Shown here: in pieces, positions 1 through 8,473 of the stretch
Layout: each line of letters begins with the position of its first letter
Numbering within the stretch: position 1 is the first letter of the stretch
From: Novosphingobium guangzhouense
Lineage (GTDB): Bacteria; Pseudomonadota; Alphaproteobacteria; Sphingomonadales; Sphingomonadaceae
Assembly (NCBI RefSeq): GCF_002896965.1
Contig: NZ_LYMM01000026.1
Coordinates: 49,864-113,863, forward strand
Reading direction: 5' to 3'
DNA length: 64,000 nt
Notes under the pieces: generated by a model
Told to the model about the DNA's origin: nothing
The model's database searches: none
The model's input: only the letters and a program-made list of their open reading frames with translations
Made by a program: the position numbers and the translations under genes

Positions 1-436
1 TTCAGGCCCAGTCATCCTCCTGACGACGGTCGCCATCGACATCCTGCTCGATGGCCTCGTGCTTGGGTTGGCATTCATCACGGGCTCCAAGGCAGGCATT
101 CTTCTTTCCATCGCCCTGACCCTCGAAGTGCTGTTCATCGGCATCACCCTGACCGCCAAGCTCAATACGGCTGCGACCCGGCGACTGCGTACAATCGCGA
201 CGGTCAGTGCGTTGGCATTGTTGTTGCCTGTCGGGACGCTTGCAGCCATTCCGATCGCGACGCTCCCCCCATTCTACATTGCCGGCTTTTTGACCTTCGG
301 TGTCATGGCACTGCTATTCTTGGTAACCGAAGAATTGCTCGTCGAAGCACACGAGACGCCGGACACCTCATTCGCCAGCGCAATGTTTTTCGTTGGTTTC
401 CTAGCGCTGCTGACCATCGAGGAGATCCTCGTATGA
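1..436 (+). CDS. ZIP-family-like metal permease, 3' part (cut by window edge)
   Basis: The frame is open from base 2 and ends with TGA at 434-436, giving 144 visible residues; the start lies outside the window. The visible part has about four to five hydrophobic segments, and an early segment reads IDILLDGLVLGLAF, resembling the metal-binding helix of ZIP-type permeases. A polytopic inner-membrane metal transporter is therefore likely. The stop overlaps the start of the next gene (ATGA), and a P1B ATPase follows, so this is the first visible gene of a metal-handling operon. ZIP membership is an inference from one helix and from context; the substrate cannot be read. Confidence 0.55.
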   Translation, partial: SGPVILLTTVAIDILLDGLVLGLAFITGSKAGILLSIALTLEVLFIGITLTAKLNTAATRRLRTIATVSALALLLPVGTLAAIPIATLPPFYIAGFLTFGVMALLFLVTEELLVEAHETPDTSFASAMFFVGFLALLTIEEILV

Positions 437-1044
437 CCAAAGACATCAAGACCGCTACGGAACGCCGGACGCTGTGGACCGTGCTGCTGCTCAATGCCGG
501 CATCTCGGCAGCTTTCTTCGCCACGGGCTTCATAGGAGACTCGAGCGCCCTTATAGCGAACGGCGTCGACAACCTTTCCGACACGGCGGTCTATGCACTC
601 AGTCTCGCGGCCCTGAGCAGAGGTCGCAAATGGAAAACGAGCGCTGCAACCGCATCGGGTGTTATGCTGCTTGTCTTTGCCGTAGGAATCCTGATCGACG
701 TCGGTCGCCGCTATGTTGTCGGCAGCGAACCCATAGGTCCAACGATGATGATTATGGCGGCAGTCGCAGGTGTGGTGAACTATCAGTGCCTGCGTCTTTT
801 GCAGCGTCTGGATAATCCAGACGTCAACATGCGTGCCGCAACGACCTTCAGCTTCAACGACTTCGTATCAAACGGCGGCATCTTGATAGCAGGCGGGCTG
901 GTATTCTGGCTCGGCTCGAACTGGCCGGACCTGCTTGTGGGCCTCGGCACCGCAGGCATCGCCTTCATGGGCGGCCTCGAAATTCTCTCAGACGCGCGCA
1001 ATGAAATCAAAGCGGACAAAAGGAGCCTTCTCAATGACCGATAA
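433..1044 (+). CDS. CDF-like cation efflux protein
   Basis: A 203-residue membrane protein with about six hydrophobic segments. The segment around residues 38-49 (ALIANGVDNLSD) matches the second-helix signature of cation diffusion facilitators, which export divalent metals by proton antiport. The second metal-site helix reads FSFNDFVSN, where classical members have HxxxD, so selectivity may differ. The C-terminal cytoplasmic domain of long CDF proteins is missing. It starts on an ATGA overlap with the upstream permease and its end overlaps the downstream ATPase by 11 bases, so the three genes are translationally coupled. Confidence 0.75.
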   Translation: MTKDIKTATERRTLWTVLLLNAGISAAFFATGFIGDSSALIANGVDNLSDTAVYALSLAALSRGRKWKTSAATASGVMLLVFAVGILIDVGRRYVVGSEPIGPTMMIMAAVAGVVNYQCLRLLQRLDNPDVNMRAATTFSFNDFVSNGGILIAGGLVFWLGSNWPDLLVGLGTAGIAFMGGLEILSDARNEIKADKRSLLNDR

Positions 1045-3562
1045 GCTCGAGCTGGAAATCCCGGTCCTGCTGCCAGAAATACCCGACGCCAAAGATGCAT
1101 GCGTCGGAAGGCTAATATCCACGTTGTCCGCCAAAGCTGGTGTCGAAAAGGCGCACCTTCGCTTTGACAACGGCACTCAAACGCCGACACTTTGCATCCA
1201 TTTCGACCCTGACACGTTATCGGTCACTCGTCTGCGCGAACTGGTGCGTTCGGCAGGTGCCGAGCTCAGCACACGCTTTCGCCACAGGGTTTGGGAAGTC
1301 ACCGGCATCAATCACGAGCGCAAGGCACGCACGGTTGAGCAGGCGTTGAAGCTTCATGGCGTTCTGGAAATCAGAGCCAGCGCCGCTGGCACTGTGAGTG
1401 TCGAGTACCAGGCGTTCGCCATAAAGGAGAGTGAAATCCTTGCCGCAATGCGCAGGGTCGGCGTTGTGCCTGTCCCTGGTACAGCCCCGTCGCCGCATGC
1501 AAGGGATGACCATGCACCACACGACCATGGTGCGGGAGATCACAAACACAGCCACACCCACGGAGAAGATGAGAAGCATGGCCCTGGTGATGGGCACGAT
1601 CACAGCCACGCGGACTTCCTAGGACCCAACACCGAGTTGATCTTCGCTCTGGGATGCGGTGCTTTGCTGGCGATCGGTTACCTCTTAGAGAGGTTTGCTG
1701 CCGGTCTACCGAACTGGGTGCCGACCGCGCTTTACATTGCGGCGTACGGCCTTGGCGGCTTCTTCACTTTGCGAGAGGCAATCGACAACCTGCGGCTGCG
1801 CAAATTCGAGATCGATACACTGATGCTGGTCGCTGCCGCCGGCGCCGCAGCGCTGGGTGAGTTGGCAGAAGGTGCGCTCCTGCTCTTCCTATTCAGTTTT
1901 GGTCATGCGCTTGAACATTACGCGATGGGCCGGGCCAAGAAGGCGATCGAGGCGCTGGGGAAACTCGCGCCCGAAACTGCCACAGTACGCCGCGAGGGTA
2001 CTACCAGTGAAATACCGGTCGAGGAGCTTGTCGTCGGTGATGTCGCCATCGTACGCCCCAATGAACGCCTTCCCGCGGACGGCTTTGTCCTCAAAGGCAC
2101 AAGCGCGATAAACCAGGCTCCTGTCACCGGCGAGAGCATCCCAGTCGACAAGGTGGCCGTCACCGATCTGGAGGCCGCCCGAGCGAAGCCCGACGCCATC
2201 GACGGCTCCAGCAAGGTCTTTGCAGGCACGATCAACGGAGGCGGTGCCATCGAGATCGAAGTGACAAGGCGGTCAAACGAGACGGCCCTTGCCAAGGTCG
2301 TGAAGATGGTGAGCGAGGCAGAAACGCAAAAGTCGCCCACGCAGCGCTTCACTGACAAGTTCGAGCGGGTCTTCGTTCCCGCAGTGCTGATCCTCGCGGT
2401 GACCTTGCTGTTCGCGTGGGTCGTGATCGACGAACCGTTCCGCGACAGCTTCTATCGTGCAATGGCCGTGCTCGTCGCAGCCAGCCCGTGTGCGCTGGCC
2501 ATCGCCACGCCGAGTGCCGTCCTGTCGGGCGTCGCCCGCGCCGCGCGCGGCGGCGTCCTCGTCAAAGGAGGCGCGCCGCTGGAAAACCTCGGCTCACTCA
2601 AGGCAATCGCCTTCGACAAGACTGGCACGCTCACCGAGGGCAAGCCTCGCATCACCGACGTCGTGCCCGTGGATGGTGCCAGCGAAGCGGAGCTTCTCGC
2701 CATTGCCGTCGCGGTGGAGGATCTGAGCGACCATCCGCTGGCGCAGGCGATCGCCAAGGACGGTCGCGAGAGGCTCGCCGGTGCGGCACTTCTTGTCGCC
2801 TCGGAAATGAAGAGCCTGACCGGCCGCGGCGTCGTAGCGACGGTCGATGGTGAGGAGGTCTGGATCGGCAAGGCAGAAATGTTCGGGACCGAAGGCATTC
2901 CTCCTCTCGGCGTGGCCGCGACACAGGCGATCGCGGATCTGCGGGAGAATGGCCGCACGACCATGGTCGTGCGCAAGGGCGCTCGCGATCTCGGCGCCAT
3001 TGGCCTTATGGATACCCCTCGCGAGGCCGCGAAGGCTGCCCTCAAGCAGCTTCATGATCTGGGCATCAGCCGCATGATCATGATTTCCGGCGATCACCAG
3101 AAGGTTGCCGAGGCCATCGGGGCCGAAGTCGGCATCGACGAGGCCTGGGGCAACCTGATGCCCGAGGACAAGGTCGATGCAATCAAGAAGATGGCCAAAG
3201 AGCATAAGGTCGCGATGGTTGGCGATGGAGTTAACGATGCTCCGGCCATGGCCAGCGCAACGGTCGGTATCGCCATGGGCGCTGCGGGATCGGATGTTGC
3301 GCTCGAAACGGCTGATGTGGCCCTTATGGCTGATGACCTTGCCCACCTCCCATTTGCAGTCGGCCTGAGCCGCCATACCCGTGGCATCATCCGTCAGAAT
3401 GTCTTCGTAAGTCTGGGCATTGTCGCATTCTTGGTTCCCGCCACCATCTTGGGGCTGGGCATTGGGCCTGCGGTGGCCGTCCACGAAGGCTCCACCCTCC
3501 TTGTGGTTATCAATGCCTTGCGGCTGCTGGCTTACCGAGATCCAACGGGGAGGACTGCCTGA
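1034..3562 (+). CDS. P1B-4-type heavy-metal-translocating ATPase (Co/Zn/Cd class)
   Basis: The 842-residue protein carries TGES at 365-368 (actuator), SPC at 484-486 in the ion-channel helix, the phosphorylated Asp528 in DKTGT, a GDGVNDAP hinge and HEGST near 817-821. SPC plus HEG(S/T) marks subgroup P1B-4 (CoaT/CtpD-like), which exports cobalt or related divalent ions, rather than CPC-type Cu/Cd pumps. Residues 155-195 form a His/Asp-rich stretch (HDHGAGDHKHSHTHG), a likely metal sensor or buffer. The ATG at 1034 is chosen because AGGAG lies 8 bases upstream and it overlaps the CDF gene. Exact metal specificity cannot be read. Confidence 0.9.
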   Translation: MTDKLELEIPVLLPEIPDAKDACVGRLISTLSAKAGVEKAHLRFDNGTQTPTLCIHFDPDTLSVTRLRELVRSAGAELSTRFRHRVWEVTGINHERKARTVEQALKLHGVLEIRASAAGTVSVEYQAFAIKESEILAAMRRVGVVPVPGTAPSPHARDDHAPHDHGAGDHKHSHTHGEDEKHGPGDGHDHSHADFLGPNTELIFALGCGALLAIGYLLERFAAGLPNWVPTALYIAAYGLGGFFTLREAIDNLRLRKFEIDTLMLVAAAGAAALGELAEGALLLFLFSFGHALEHYAMGRAKKAIEALGKLAPETATVRREGTTSEIPVEELVVGDVAIVRPNERLPADGFVLKGTSAINQAPVTGESIPVDKVAVTDLEAARAKPDAIDGSSKVFAGTINGGGAIEIEVTRRSNETALAKVVKMVSEAETQKSPTQRFTDKFERVFVPAVLILAVTLLFAWVVIDEPFRDSFYRAMAVLVAASPCALAIATPSAVLSGVARAARGGVLVKGGAPLENLGSLKAIAFDKTGTLTEGKPRITDVVPVDGASEAELLAIAVAVEDLSDHPLAQAIAKDGRERLAGAALLVASEMKSLTGRGVVATVDGEEVWIGKAEMFGTEGIPPLGVAATQAIADLRENGRTTMVVRKGARDLGAIGLMDTPREAAKAALKQLHDLGISRMIMISGDHQKVAEAIGAEVGIDEAWGNLMPEDKVDAIKKMAKEHKVAMVGDGVNDAPAMASATVGIAMGAAGSDVALETADVALMADDLAHLPFAVGLSRHTRGIIRQNVFVSLGIVAFLVPATILGLGIGPAVAVHEGSTLLVVINALRLLAYRDPTGRTA

Positions 3563-3884
3563 CGCCGACAAGGCCTGCGCGTCCGACCAACATCGGCATC
3601 GTGAAACAGCCTGACCCAGCGGAGATAGTGTTCGAAGCGTGCTTGCGACGCGTAACGCAGCGTTACAGCAGCATGGCTACTAGACGGCTTAACGCTGGGT
3701 GGGTCTCTGGCTATGGTAGAAGCTGCCGTTCGAAACCCTATCGATGAATGGCGCATTTTTTTATCAGCAGCCGACGCCGCGTGAGCGGCTGCCATGCTCG
3801 AACCCCGGCTCTAATTCGGACGGTCGCCTACCGGCCAACGACTCCCTGAATTACTGTGCTGCGAAAATGGAGGGGGAACGGGGT
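3563..3884. other. Intergenic stretch between metal operon and plasmid block
   Basis: No convincing reading frame, RNA gene or T-tract terminator is visible. The stretch separates the metal operon from the long same-strand block that starts at 3920. Its last part contains the first copy of the purine-rich leader described at 3867-3883. Confidence 0.4.
3867..3883 (+). promoter_or_regulatory. Purine-rich leader, copy 1
   Basis: ATGGAGGGGGAACGGGG lies 37 bases upstream of the gene at 3920. Four similar G/A-rich tracts lie 25-60 bases upstream of other genes in this block. It is not itself the ribosome-binding site, which is closer to the start codon. The function is unknown. Confidence 0.45.
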
Positions 3885-3919
3885 TTGCGCGCAATTTATG
3901 CGCGCAAGGGAGATCTCCC
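3885..3919 (+). promoter_or_regulatory. Tandem palindromes abutting a start codon
   Basis: TTGCGCGCA and TGCGCGCAA form perfect 9-base arms around a 5-base loop (3885-3907). They are followed immediately by the perfect 12-base palindrome GGGAGATCTCCC (3908-3919), which ends at the ATG at 3920 and contains the purine-rich ribosome-binding site. The pair could form an mRNA hairpin controlling translation or be a protein-binding site. Confidence 0.5.
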
Positions 3920-4360
3920 ATGTCCGATCACTACATCATGACCGCCTGCAGCCAATACCCGCAGACCTATGTCGCGGAACGCGCCGATCATGCCAAGGCT
4001 CTGGCGGACTATCGCCAGAAAGATCCCGAAGCCTTCCTCATGACGTGCGACGCCTACCAGAAGGCCGAGGTCGAGCGCACGATGGCGAAGTTTCCACTCA
4101 CGCGCGTCACACAGCGCTTCTACGACCACATGCTCGGCATCCTACCACCGATCTACAGCCGCTTCAGCCCCGGTTGGTTCGTCAGCGAACCCGTCGTGCA
4201 GCGCGTCTACATGCAGTTCATCGAGCATAAGGGCCGCTTCTATGCCGGCTATGCCAACCTCAGCATGACCGACCGCAAATGCTGGACGATCGCCGACATC
4301 GAGGCGCTCGAAGCGAGCGGTAATATCACCGAGGTCGACTGGTTCTCGGAAGACTCCTGA
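3920..4360 (+). CDS. Hypothetical plasmid protein, 146 aa
   Basis: No family is recognised. The protein is soluble, moderately acidic and rich in aromatic residues, with no signal peptide. It begins at the ATG directly after the GGGAGATCTCCC palindrome. It is the first gene of a same-strand run of plasmid accessory genes with short gaps and repeated purine-rich leaders, so co-regulation with that block is likely. The coding bias (GC-rich third positions) supports a real gene. Confidence 0.7.
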   Translation: MSDHYIMTACSQYPQTYVAERADHAKALADYRQKDPEAFLMTCDAYQKAEVERTMAKFPLTRVTQRFYDHMLGILPPIYSRFSPGWFVSEPVVQRVYMQFIEHKGRFYAGYANLSMTDRKCWTIADIEALEASGNITEVDWFSEDS

Positions 4361-4387
4361 TGCGGCCTGAAGATCAGAGCCTCTGAG

Positions 4388-4402
4388 TTGAGGGGGAAGG
4401 GA
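4388..4402 (+). promoter_or_regulatory. Purine-rich leader, copy 2
   Basis: TTGAGGGGGAAGGGA precedes the gene at 4447 by about 45 bases, after the stop of the upstream gene. Confidence 0.45.
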
Positions 4403-4446
4403 AGATCGAGCGCGTGAATGCGCTCGGTCTGACCCGGAGTCCTACC

Positions 4447-5118
4447 ATGACCTACGACGTCCCGTTCCGTCACATGCAGGCGATCGACCCCAGCAGTCTC
4501 ACCACCATCACCGCAACGCTTCATGCCATCAATCGGGCCATGGAAGATTGCCGCATTGCTGGCGTCGATCCCGACCACGACCCGGCGATCGCGCTGCTCG
4601 CGCGCCATTTCGCGACTGTCACCGCCAACCGCGGCGATGATGACAGTCTGCGCTTCGCCTGCAGCCGCCGTATGGCCGAAATCGAGCGCTTTCCCGCGCT
4701 TCTTACCCTGGCGGTGCGCGGCGTTGCCCATGACCGGGTAGCCAAGGAGCGATTCCACGCCGACGGGCGCAAGGCCATGAAGGCGCTCGCGCTGGAAATC
4801 GGCCTCGCCCCAGGCAGCTTCACCATCAGTTCCATGCCCAGCGATCCCGCGATCGCAGGATACGTCGCGCTGTCGAGCGATGACATTTCGATCATGCTCA
4901 GCGTGGGCCCGCTCCATGAAGGCAACGAGGTGCAATACTTCGCCAAGCGCGGTCCTGCAGCCGGTCAGAAACTGCGCTTTGCCCCCATGCGCGACTTCGT
5001 CCGGCGTGCCCGCTTTGCCGCCCGCATCCGCCGCGATCTGCGCCTCGATGCCATCCTCCCATCGCCCGCGCCCGTCGAGAATACGGCGACCATCAACCGC
5101 GAACCCATCGCCGCTTAG
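4447..5118 (+). CDS. Hypothetical plasmid protein, 223 aa
   Basis: The ATG at 4447 is preferred over an upstream GTG at 4414 because CGGAG lies 7 bases before it. The product is a soluble protein with an Arg-rich stretch near residues 180-200 (RRARFAARIRRDL). No catalytic motif or known domain is recognised. It lies downstream of a purine-rich leader and 11 bases before the next gene, so it is probably co-transcribed with 5130-5429. Confidence 0.65.
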   Translation: MTYDVPFRHMQAIDPSSLTTITATLHAINRAMEDCRIAGVDPDHDPAIALLARHFATVTANRGDDDSLRFACSRRMAEIERFPALLTLAVRGVAHDRVAKERFHADGRKAMKALALEIGLAPGSFTISSMPSDPAIAGYVALSSDDISIMLSVGPLHEGNEVQYFAKRGPAAGQKLRFAPMRDFVRRARFAARIRRDLRLDAILPSPAPVENTATINREPIAA

Positions 5119-5129
5119 GGAGACATCCC

Positions 5130-5429
5130 ATGCTCACCAACCAACAGGTTGTCGATCAGGTCCGCAGCGATGCCGCACGGATCGAACGGTTCGTGCAGCG
5201 CCGCGAGACTTTCCTCGATGCGCTGGATTGGACAATGCTCACTTGTGAACAGGTTCATGAAGCTGCCATGCTGGACTTCATGCTGGAAGATGACCTTGCC
5301 GAAGCCCTCCAGCGGGTTTCCATGGCGGAAAGCCTCGCTGCGATGGGGCTTCCCCTCGTCCCCACCTTCATCCGCTACAAGCCGTTCCCGCGCCCCTGGC
5401 ACGCGGAATGGCTTACCTTGGTGAACTGA
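5130..5429 (+). CDS. Hypothetical plasmid protein, 99 aa
   Basis: A small acidic, helix-rich protein beginning MLTNQQVVDQV; the start is preceded by a GGAG-like sequence 8 bases away. No family is recognised. It follows the 4447 gene by 11 bases and precedes 5444 by 14 bases, consistent with one polycistronic message. Confidence 0.6.
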   Translation: MLTNQQVVDQVRSDAARIERFVQRRETFLDALDWTMLTCEQVHEAAMLDFMLEDDLAEALQRVSMAESLAAMGLPLVPTFIRYKPFPRPWHAEWLTLVN

Positions 5430-5443
5430 CCGGAGATCCCCTC

Positions 5444-5959
5444 ATGAGCCGATACGATTTCGCCGGGAAGGGCGTCGCGAGCAGCGTCGCCATCGGATAC
5501 GACCGGCCTCTGTCGACATTTTTCGTGCAGGTCATGCAGCCCCATCCCCGCATCGAGGGTGAGGAAGCAACCTACATCTGGAAGGGTAGTGCCCCCGGAG
5601 AGCTTCCCACCGCTGCAGACGCAATCGCTATTGCGACCGAATATGCCGATCTGCCTAAGGATCTTGGCTCGAAGCTGGAAACCGATCGCCTGAAGACGCT
5701 CGGCACCTTCGACGGCCCCGCCCAGCTGGCCGCCAAGCCCTTCATCCAGGCATCGCCGCCGCCGATCCACACCGAGGCCGACGCCCGCGAAGCCGGCTAC
5801 ACGCGCGCGGTGCTTGCAGACAGCACGCACCATACGCTCGAATTGCTGATCGAACCCGGCGCAGACCTCGATTCCATCTTCCTCGCCTTCGACCGCGACG
5901 CGAACGAAATGCTCCATGTGCATGGCTGGAACTTCACGATCGAGCCTGAAGCCCCTTGA
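5444..5959 (+). CDS. Hypothetical plasmid protein, 171 aa
   Basis: The ATG at 5444 has GGAG 8 bases upstream; an in-frame upstream start at 5408 lacks such a site and would overlap the previous gene. The N-terminal part (TFFVQVMQP and nearby) and the C-terminal part look like separate short soluble modules. No known domain is recognised. It is followed at once by a purine-rich leader and the 6010 gene. Confidence 0.6.
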   Translation: MSRYDFAGKGVASSVAIGYDRPLSTFFVQVMQPHPRIEGEEATYIWKGSAPGELPTAADAIAIATEYADLPKDLGSKLETDRLKTLGTFDGPAQLAAKPFIQASPPPIHTEADAREAGYTRAVLADSTHHTLELLIEPGADLDSIFLAFDRDANEMLHVHGWNFTIEPEAP

Positions 5960-5961
5960 GA

Positions 5962-5986
5962 TGAGGGGGAAAGGGACAGGCGATCC
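5962..5986 (+). promoter_or_regulatory. Purine-rich leader, copy 3
   Basis: TGAGGGGGAAAGGGACAGGC, followed by GATCC, precedes the gene at 6010. The GGGACAGGCG part is shared with copy 4 at 9975. Confidence 0.45.
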
Positions 5987-6009
5987 ATGGAGGATCGACG
6001 GAGGTTCCC

Positions 6010-6516
6010 TTGTCCTACACCATCGACATTGGCGCAGCGCCTGCGAACGCCCATTGCGCCCAGCTTGGCCACACCCCGGATTTCGAGCGGGTCAATCGCT
6101 TCGAGATCGACGCCTACCGCATCGGCATCATCGCGATCCATGGCCTTCCCCCTGAAGGCTGCCGCCTCACCAGCAAGCCCAACCGCCACGATTTTGGCAC
6201 CTACCGCACTCTCGTCCTGCATATCGACGACGAGAACGACGCTGCGGTCGCCGCCTATGCCGAGGCCGTCGAAGACGGGCTTGGCTCCTGGATCGAAGCC
6301 GCGATTGCGTGCCCCGTCGAATATGACGGCAATGTCGCCACCATTCCGAGGCCCGAACTCGACGAAGTGACGATCGGCGCGCTGCTGACCACCCGCCCCG
6401 GCGCAAACGGCCGCTTCGCGATCCCCGCGTTCGAGACCATCCACACCAACCTTTCGGCCGCATTCCCCGAACTCGCCGAGGCCGCCCGCGCGCGTCTCGC
6501 CGGCGATGCCGCCTGA
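6010..6516 (+). CDS. Hypothetical plasmid protein, 168 aa (TTG start)
   Basis: The start is a TTG at 6010 with GGAGG 5 bases upstream; no ATG or GTG fits better. The product contains an ELDEVTIGALLTTRPGANG segment and an Ala-rich C terminus, and has no signal peptide or membrane segment. No family is recognised. It lies behind a purine-rich leader and 17 bases before the 6534 gene. Confidence 0.55.
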   Translation: MSYTIDIGAAPANAHCAQLGHTPDFERVNRFEIDAYRIGIIAIHGLPPEGCRLTSKPNRHDFGTYRTLVLHIDDENDAAVAAYAEAVEDGLGSWIEAAIACPVEYDGNVATIPRPELDEVTIGALLTTRPGANGRFAIPAFETIHTNLSAAFPELAEAARARLAGDAA

Positions 6517-6533
6517 AGCGCAGGAGATCCATC

Positions 6534-7316
6534 ATGGCGAATAACTACCTCACCAGCTCCTTCATCCTCGAGATGACCGCCGAGGATGCCGAAATGGTCA
6601 GGCTGGCGCAGCGCGCAAGCGAGATCGTCGAAGACCCCTGTATAAGCGATACCGGGCGCGACCTCGCATACGCCGACCTTGGGCCGCGCTTCGCCGCACT
6701 CTTCCCGCCCAAGGACGATGACGATTTCGGGAGCTTTCTCGACCTCTTCGACGATCCCGACTTCCCGACGTTCGACTGCAGCATCGTCATCAGCGAACCC
6801 GATGCCGAGGGGCAGTGCAAAGTCAGCTTCAGCGGCAACCAGTTTGGCGTCGATCAGGTGGCGAACCTGATTTTCGCCGCCTGCAAGTCCGCGCTCCCTT
6901 GCGCCTTCTCCTGGGCCCATACCTGCGATGCCCTGCGGCCCGACGAGTTCGGCGGAGGCTGCGTCATCATCACCGATGCCGGAATCGATTTTCACAGCAC
7001 GACCGGGATCATCGGGCGCGTACTCGGCACCGGCGCCGGTCCCTCCGAAACCCCCAAGCCGCTATTCGATCCGGCGCTCGTCTCCATCGAGCAGAAGCGC
7101 TTCAGCCATACCCAATGGGAAATCCTGGTCTGCTACAACGGTCAGCGCATCGAGCAGTATGGCGACAAGATCGAGCTGGCCGGGAAGGAATATCGAGGAC
7201 ACCCGCGCGAGGTGTGGATGGCAGTCGCCTATCGCGAAGCGATCGCGCGTGACATGGCCAGCAGGCTTCCCGTCGTCGAGGAAGCCGCGATCACCGCCCA
7301 TCTGAACACGCACTGA
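6534..7316 (+). CDS. Hypothetical plasmid protein, 260 aa
   Basis: A soluble acidic protein with an Asp-rich stretch near residue 62 (KDDDDFGSFLDLFDD) and a central block around residues 105-150 that looks well folded (FSGNQFGVDQVANLIF). No domain is recognised. The ATG is preceded by AGGAG 7 bases upstream. The stop is 4 bases before the PP-loop gene at 7321, so the two are very likely co-translated. Confidence 0.65.
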   Translation: MANNYLTSSFILEMTAEDAEMVRLAQRASEIVEDPCISDTGRDLAYADLGPRFAALFPPKDDDDFGSFLDLFDDPDFPTFDCSIVISEPDAEGQCKVSFSGNQFGVDQVANLIFAACKSALPCAFSWAHTCDALRPDEFGGGCVIITDAGIDFHSTTGIIGRVLGTGAGPSETPKPLFDPALVSIEQKRFSHTQWEILVCYNGQRIEQYGDKIELAGKEYRGHPREVWMAVAYREAIARDMASRLPVVEEAAITAHLNTH

Positions 7317-7320
7317 CCCC

Positions 7321-8451
7321 ATGCTGCACCAGCATCTGCAGCCTGCCGGCGCCACGCCGGCAGGACTGCCTTCGCTCGCCCTGCCTGCCGAGATCCGCGC
7401 CGCGATCAAGGCCGGGGCCTGGATCGTCTTCAACGTCTCGGGGGGCAAAGATTCCTCCGCCGCCATGTTCGCCGTCTCGATCGTGCTCGATCAGCTCGGC
7501 CACCCCAGAAACCGCCGCCTTGTCATCCATGCCGACCTCGGCCGCGCCGAATGGGAAAGCACGCCCGCCATGGTGGAACGGCTCGCAGCACTTGCGGATC
7601 TTCCGCTCTGCGTCGTGCGCCGTAATGCCGGCGACCTCTTCGACCGCTGGGCGCAGCGCTTCGAAAACGGCAAGCGCCGCTACGAAGCCCTTGAAACCTA
7701 CAACCTGATCGGGCCGTGGTCTTCGGCCTCGCTGCGCTTCTGTACCTCCGAGGCCAAGGCCCATGTGATCGGCCCGCACCTGGCGCGCACCCTGCGCGGC
7801 GAAACCATCATCAACGTGCTCGGCATCCGCCGCGACGAAAGCACCGCGCGATCGAAGACGCCCGAATGGAAAGCCGACACGCGCTACGCCAGTGCAGACA
7901 ATGCCCATGGCACGCGCATGATGCTCTGGCATCCCATCGTCGAATGGACGACGGCCGAAGTCTTCGCGGCCCATGCCCATCTCGGTATCCCGCTCCACGA
8001 AGCCTATACCTGCTACTCCAGTTCGCGGCTTTCCTGCCGGTTCTGCGTCCTGCAGTCGATCGCCGATGCCCGCGCTTCAGCCAGCGCTCCTGCGAACCGC
8101 GATGCGCTGATCCACCTATGCGGTCTTGAGGCGCAGTCCACCTTCTCGTTTCAGCCCGCACGCTGGCTTGCCGATACGGCTCCCGATCTTCTCCCACGCG
8201 ACCTGCAGATCCGCATCGCGGCCGCCAAGATCGACGCCCACCAGCGGCGCGAGGCCGAGGGCGCGATGCCCAAGGGCCTGCGCTACGTGAAAGGCTGGCC
8301 ACCGCGCTTGCCGACCCTCTCCGAGGCCGCGGCCATAGCCAGGGCCCGCGCGCCGATCCTCGCACGCCACCAGCTCGCCAACCGCTTCCCGACAGCCCGC
8401 GCCGTGCGGGACCGCTTTGCCGACCTCATCGACCAGCGCCGCAGCGCCTGA
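7321..8451 (+). CDS. PP-loop ATPase, PAPS-reductase/CysH-like
   Basis: A 376-residue protein with the PP-loop SGGKDSS at residues 40-46, the signature of ATP pyrophosphatases that adenylate a substrate. A conserved FCTSEAKAHVIGPHL stretch, GIRRDES and a CRFC cysteine pair follow, as in phosphoadenosine-phosphosulfate-reductase-like proteins. Those proteins act in sulfur transfer, in tRNA or DNA sulfur modification (DndC type), or in plasmid functions not yet defined. A second PP-loop protein lies at 13539 and a HerA-like ATPase at 10025. The substrate is unknown. Confidence 0.8.
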   Translation: MLHQHLQPAGATPAGLPSLALPAEIRAAIKAGAWIVFNVSGGKDSSAAMFAVSIVLDQLGHPRNRRLVIHADLGRAEWESTPAMVERLAALADLPLCVVRRNAGDLFDRWAQRFENGKRRYEALETYNLIGPWSSASLRFCTSEAKAHVIGPHLARTLRGETIINVLGIRRDESTARSKTPEWKADTRYASADNAHGTRMMLWHPIVEWTTAEVFAAHAHLGIPLHEAYTCYSSSRLSCRFCVLQSIADARASASAPANRDALIHLCGLEAQSTFSFQPARWLADTAPDLLPRDLQIRIAAAKIDAHQRREAEGAMPKGLRYVKGWPPRLPTLSEAAAIARARAPILARHQLANRFPTARAVRDRFADLIDQRRSA

Positions 8452-8473
8452 CCCATCGCGAAAGGATACTGTC

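Noticed and set aside
2594..3571. Long open frame of 325 codons on the minus strand
   Set aside because: It is antisense to the P1B ATPase, whose motifs are complete; the minus frame has no recognisable domain and arises from codon bias.
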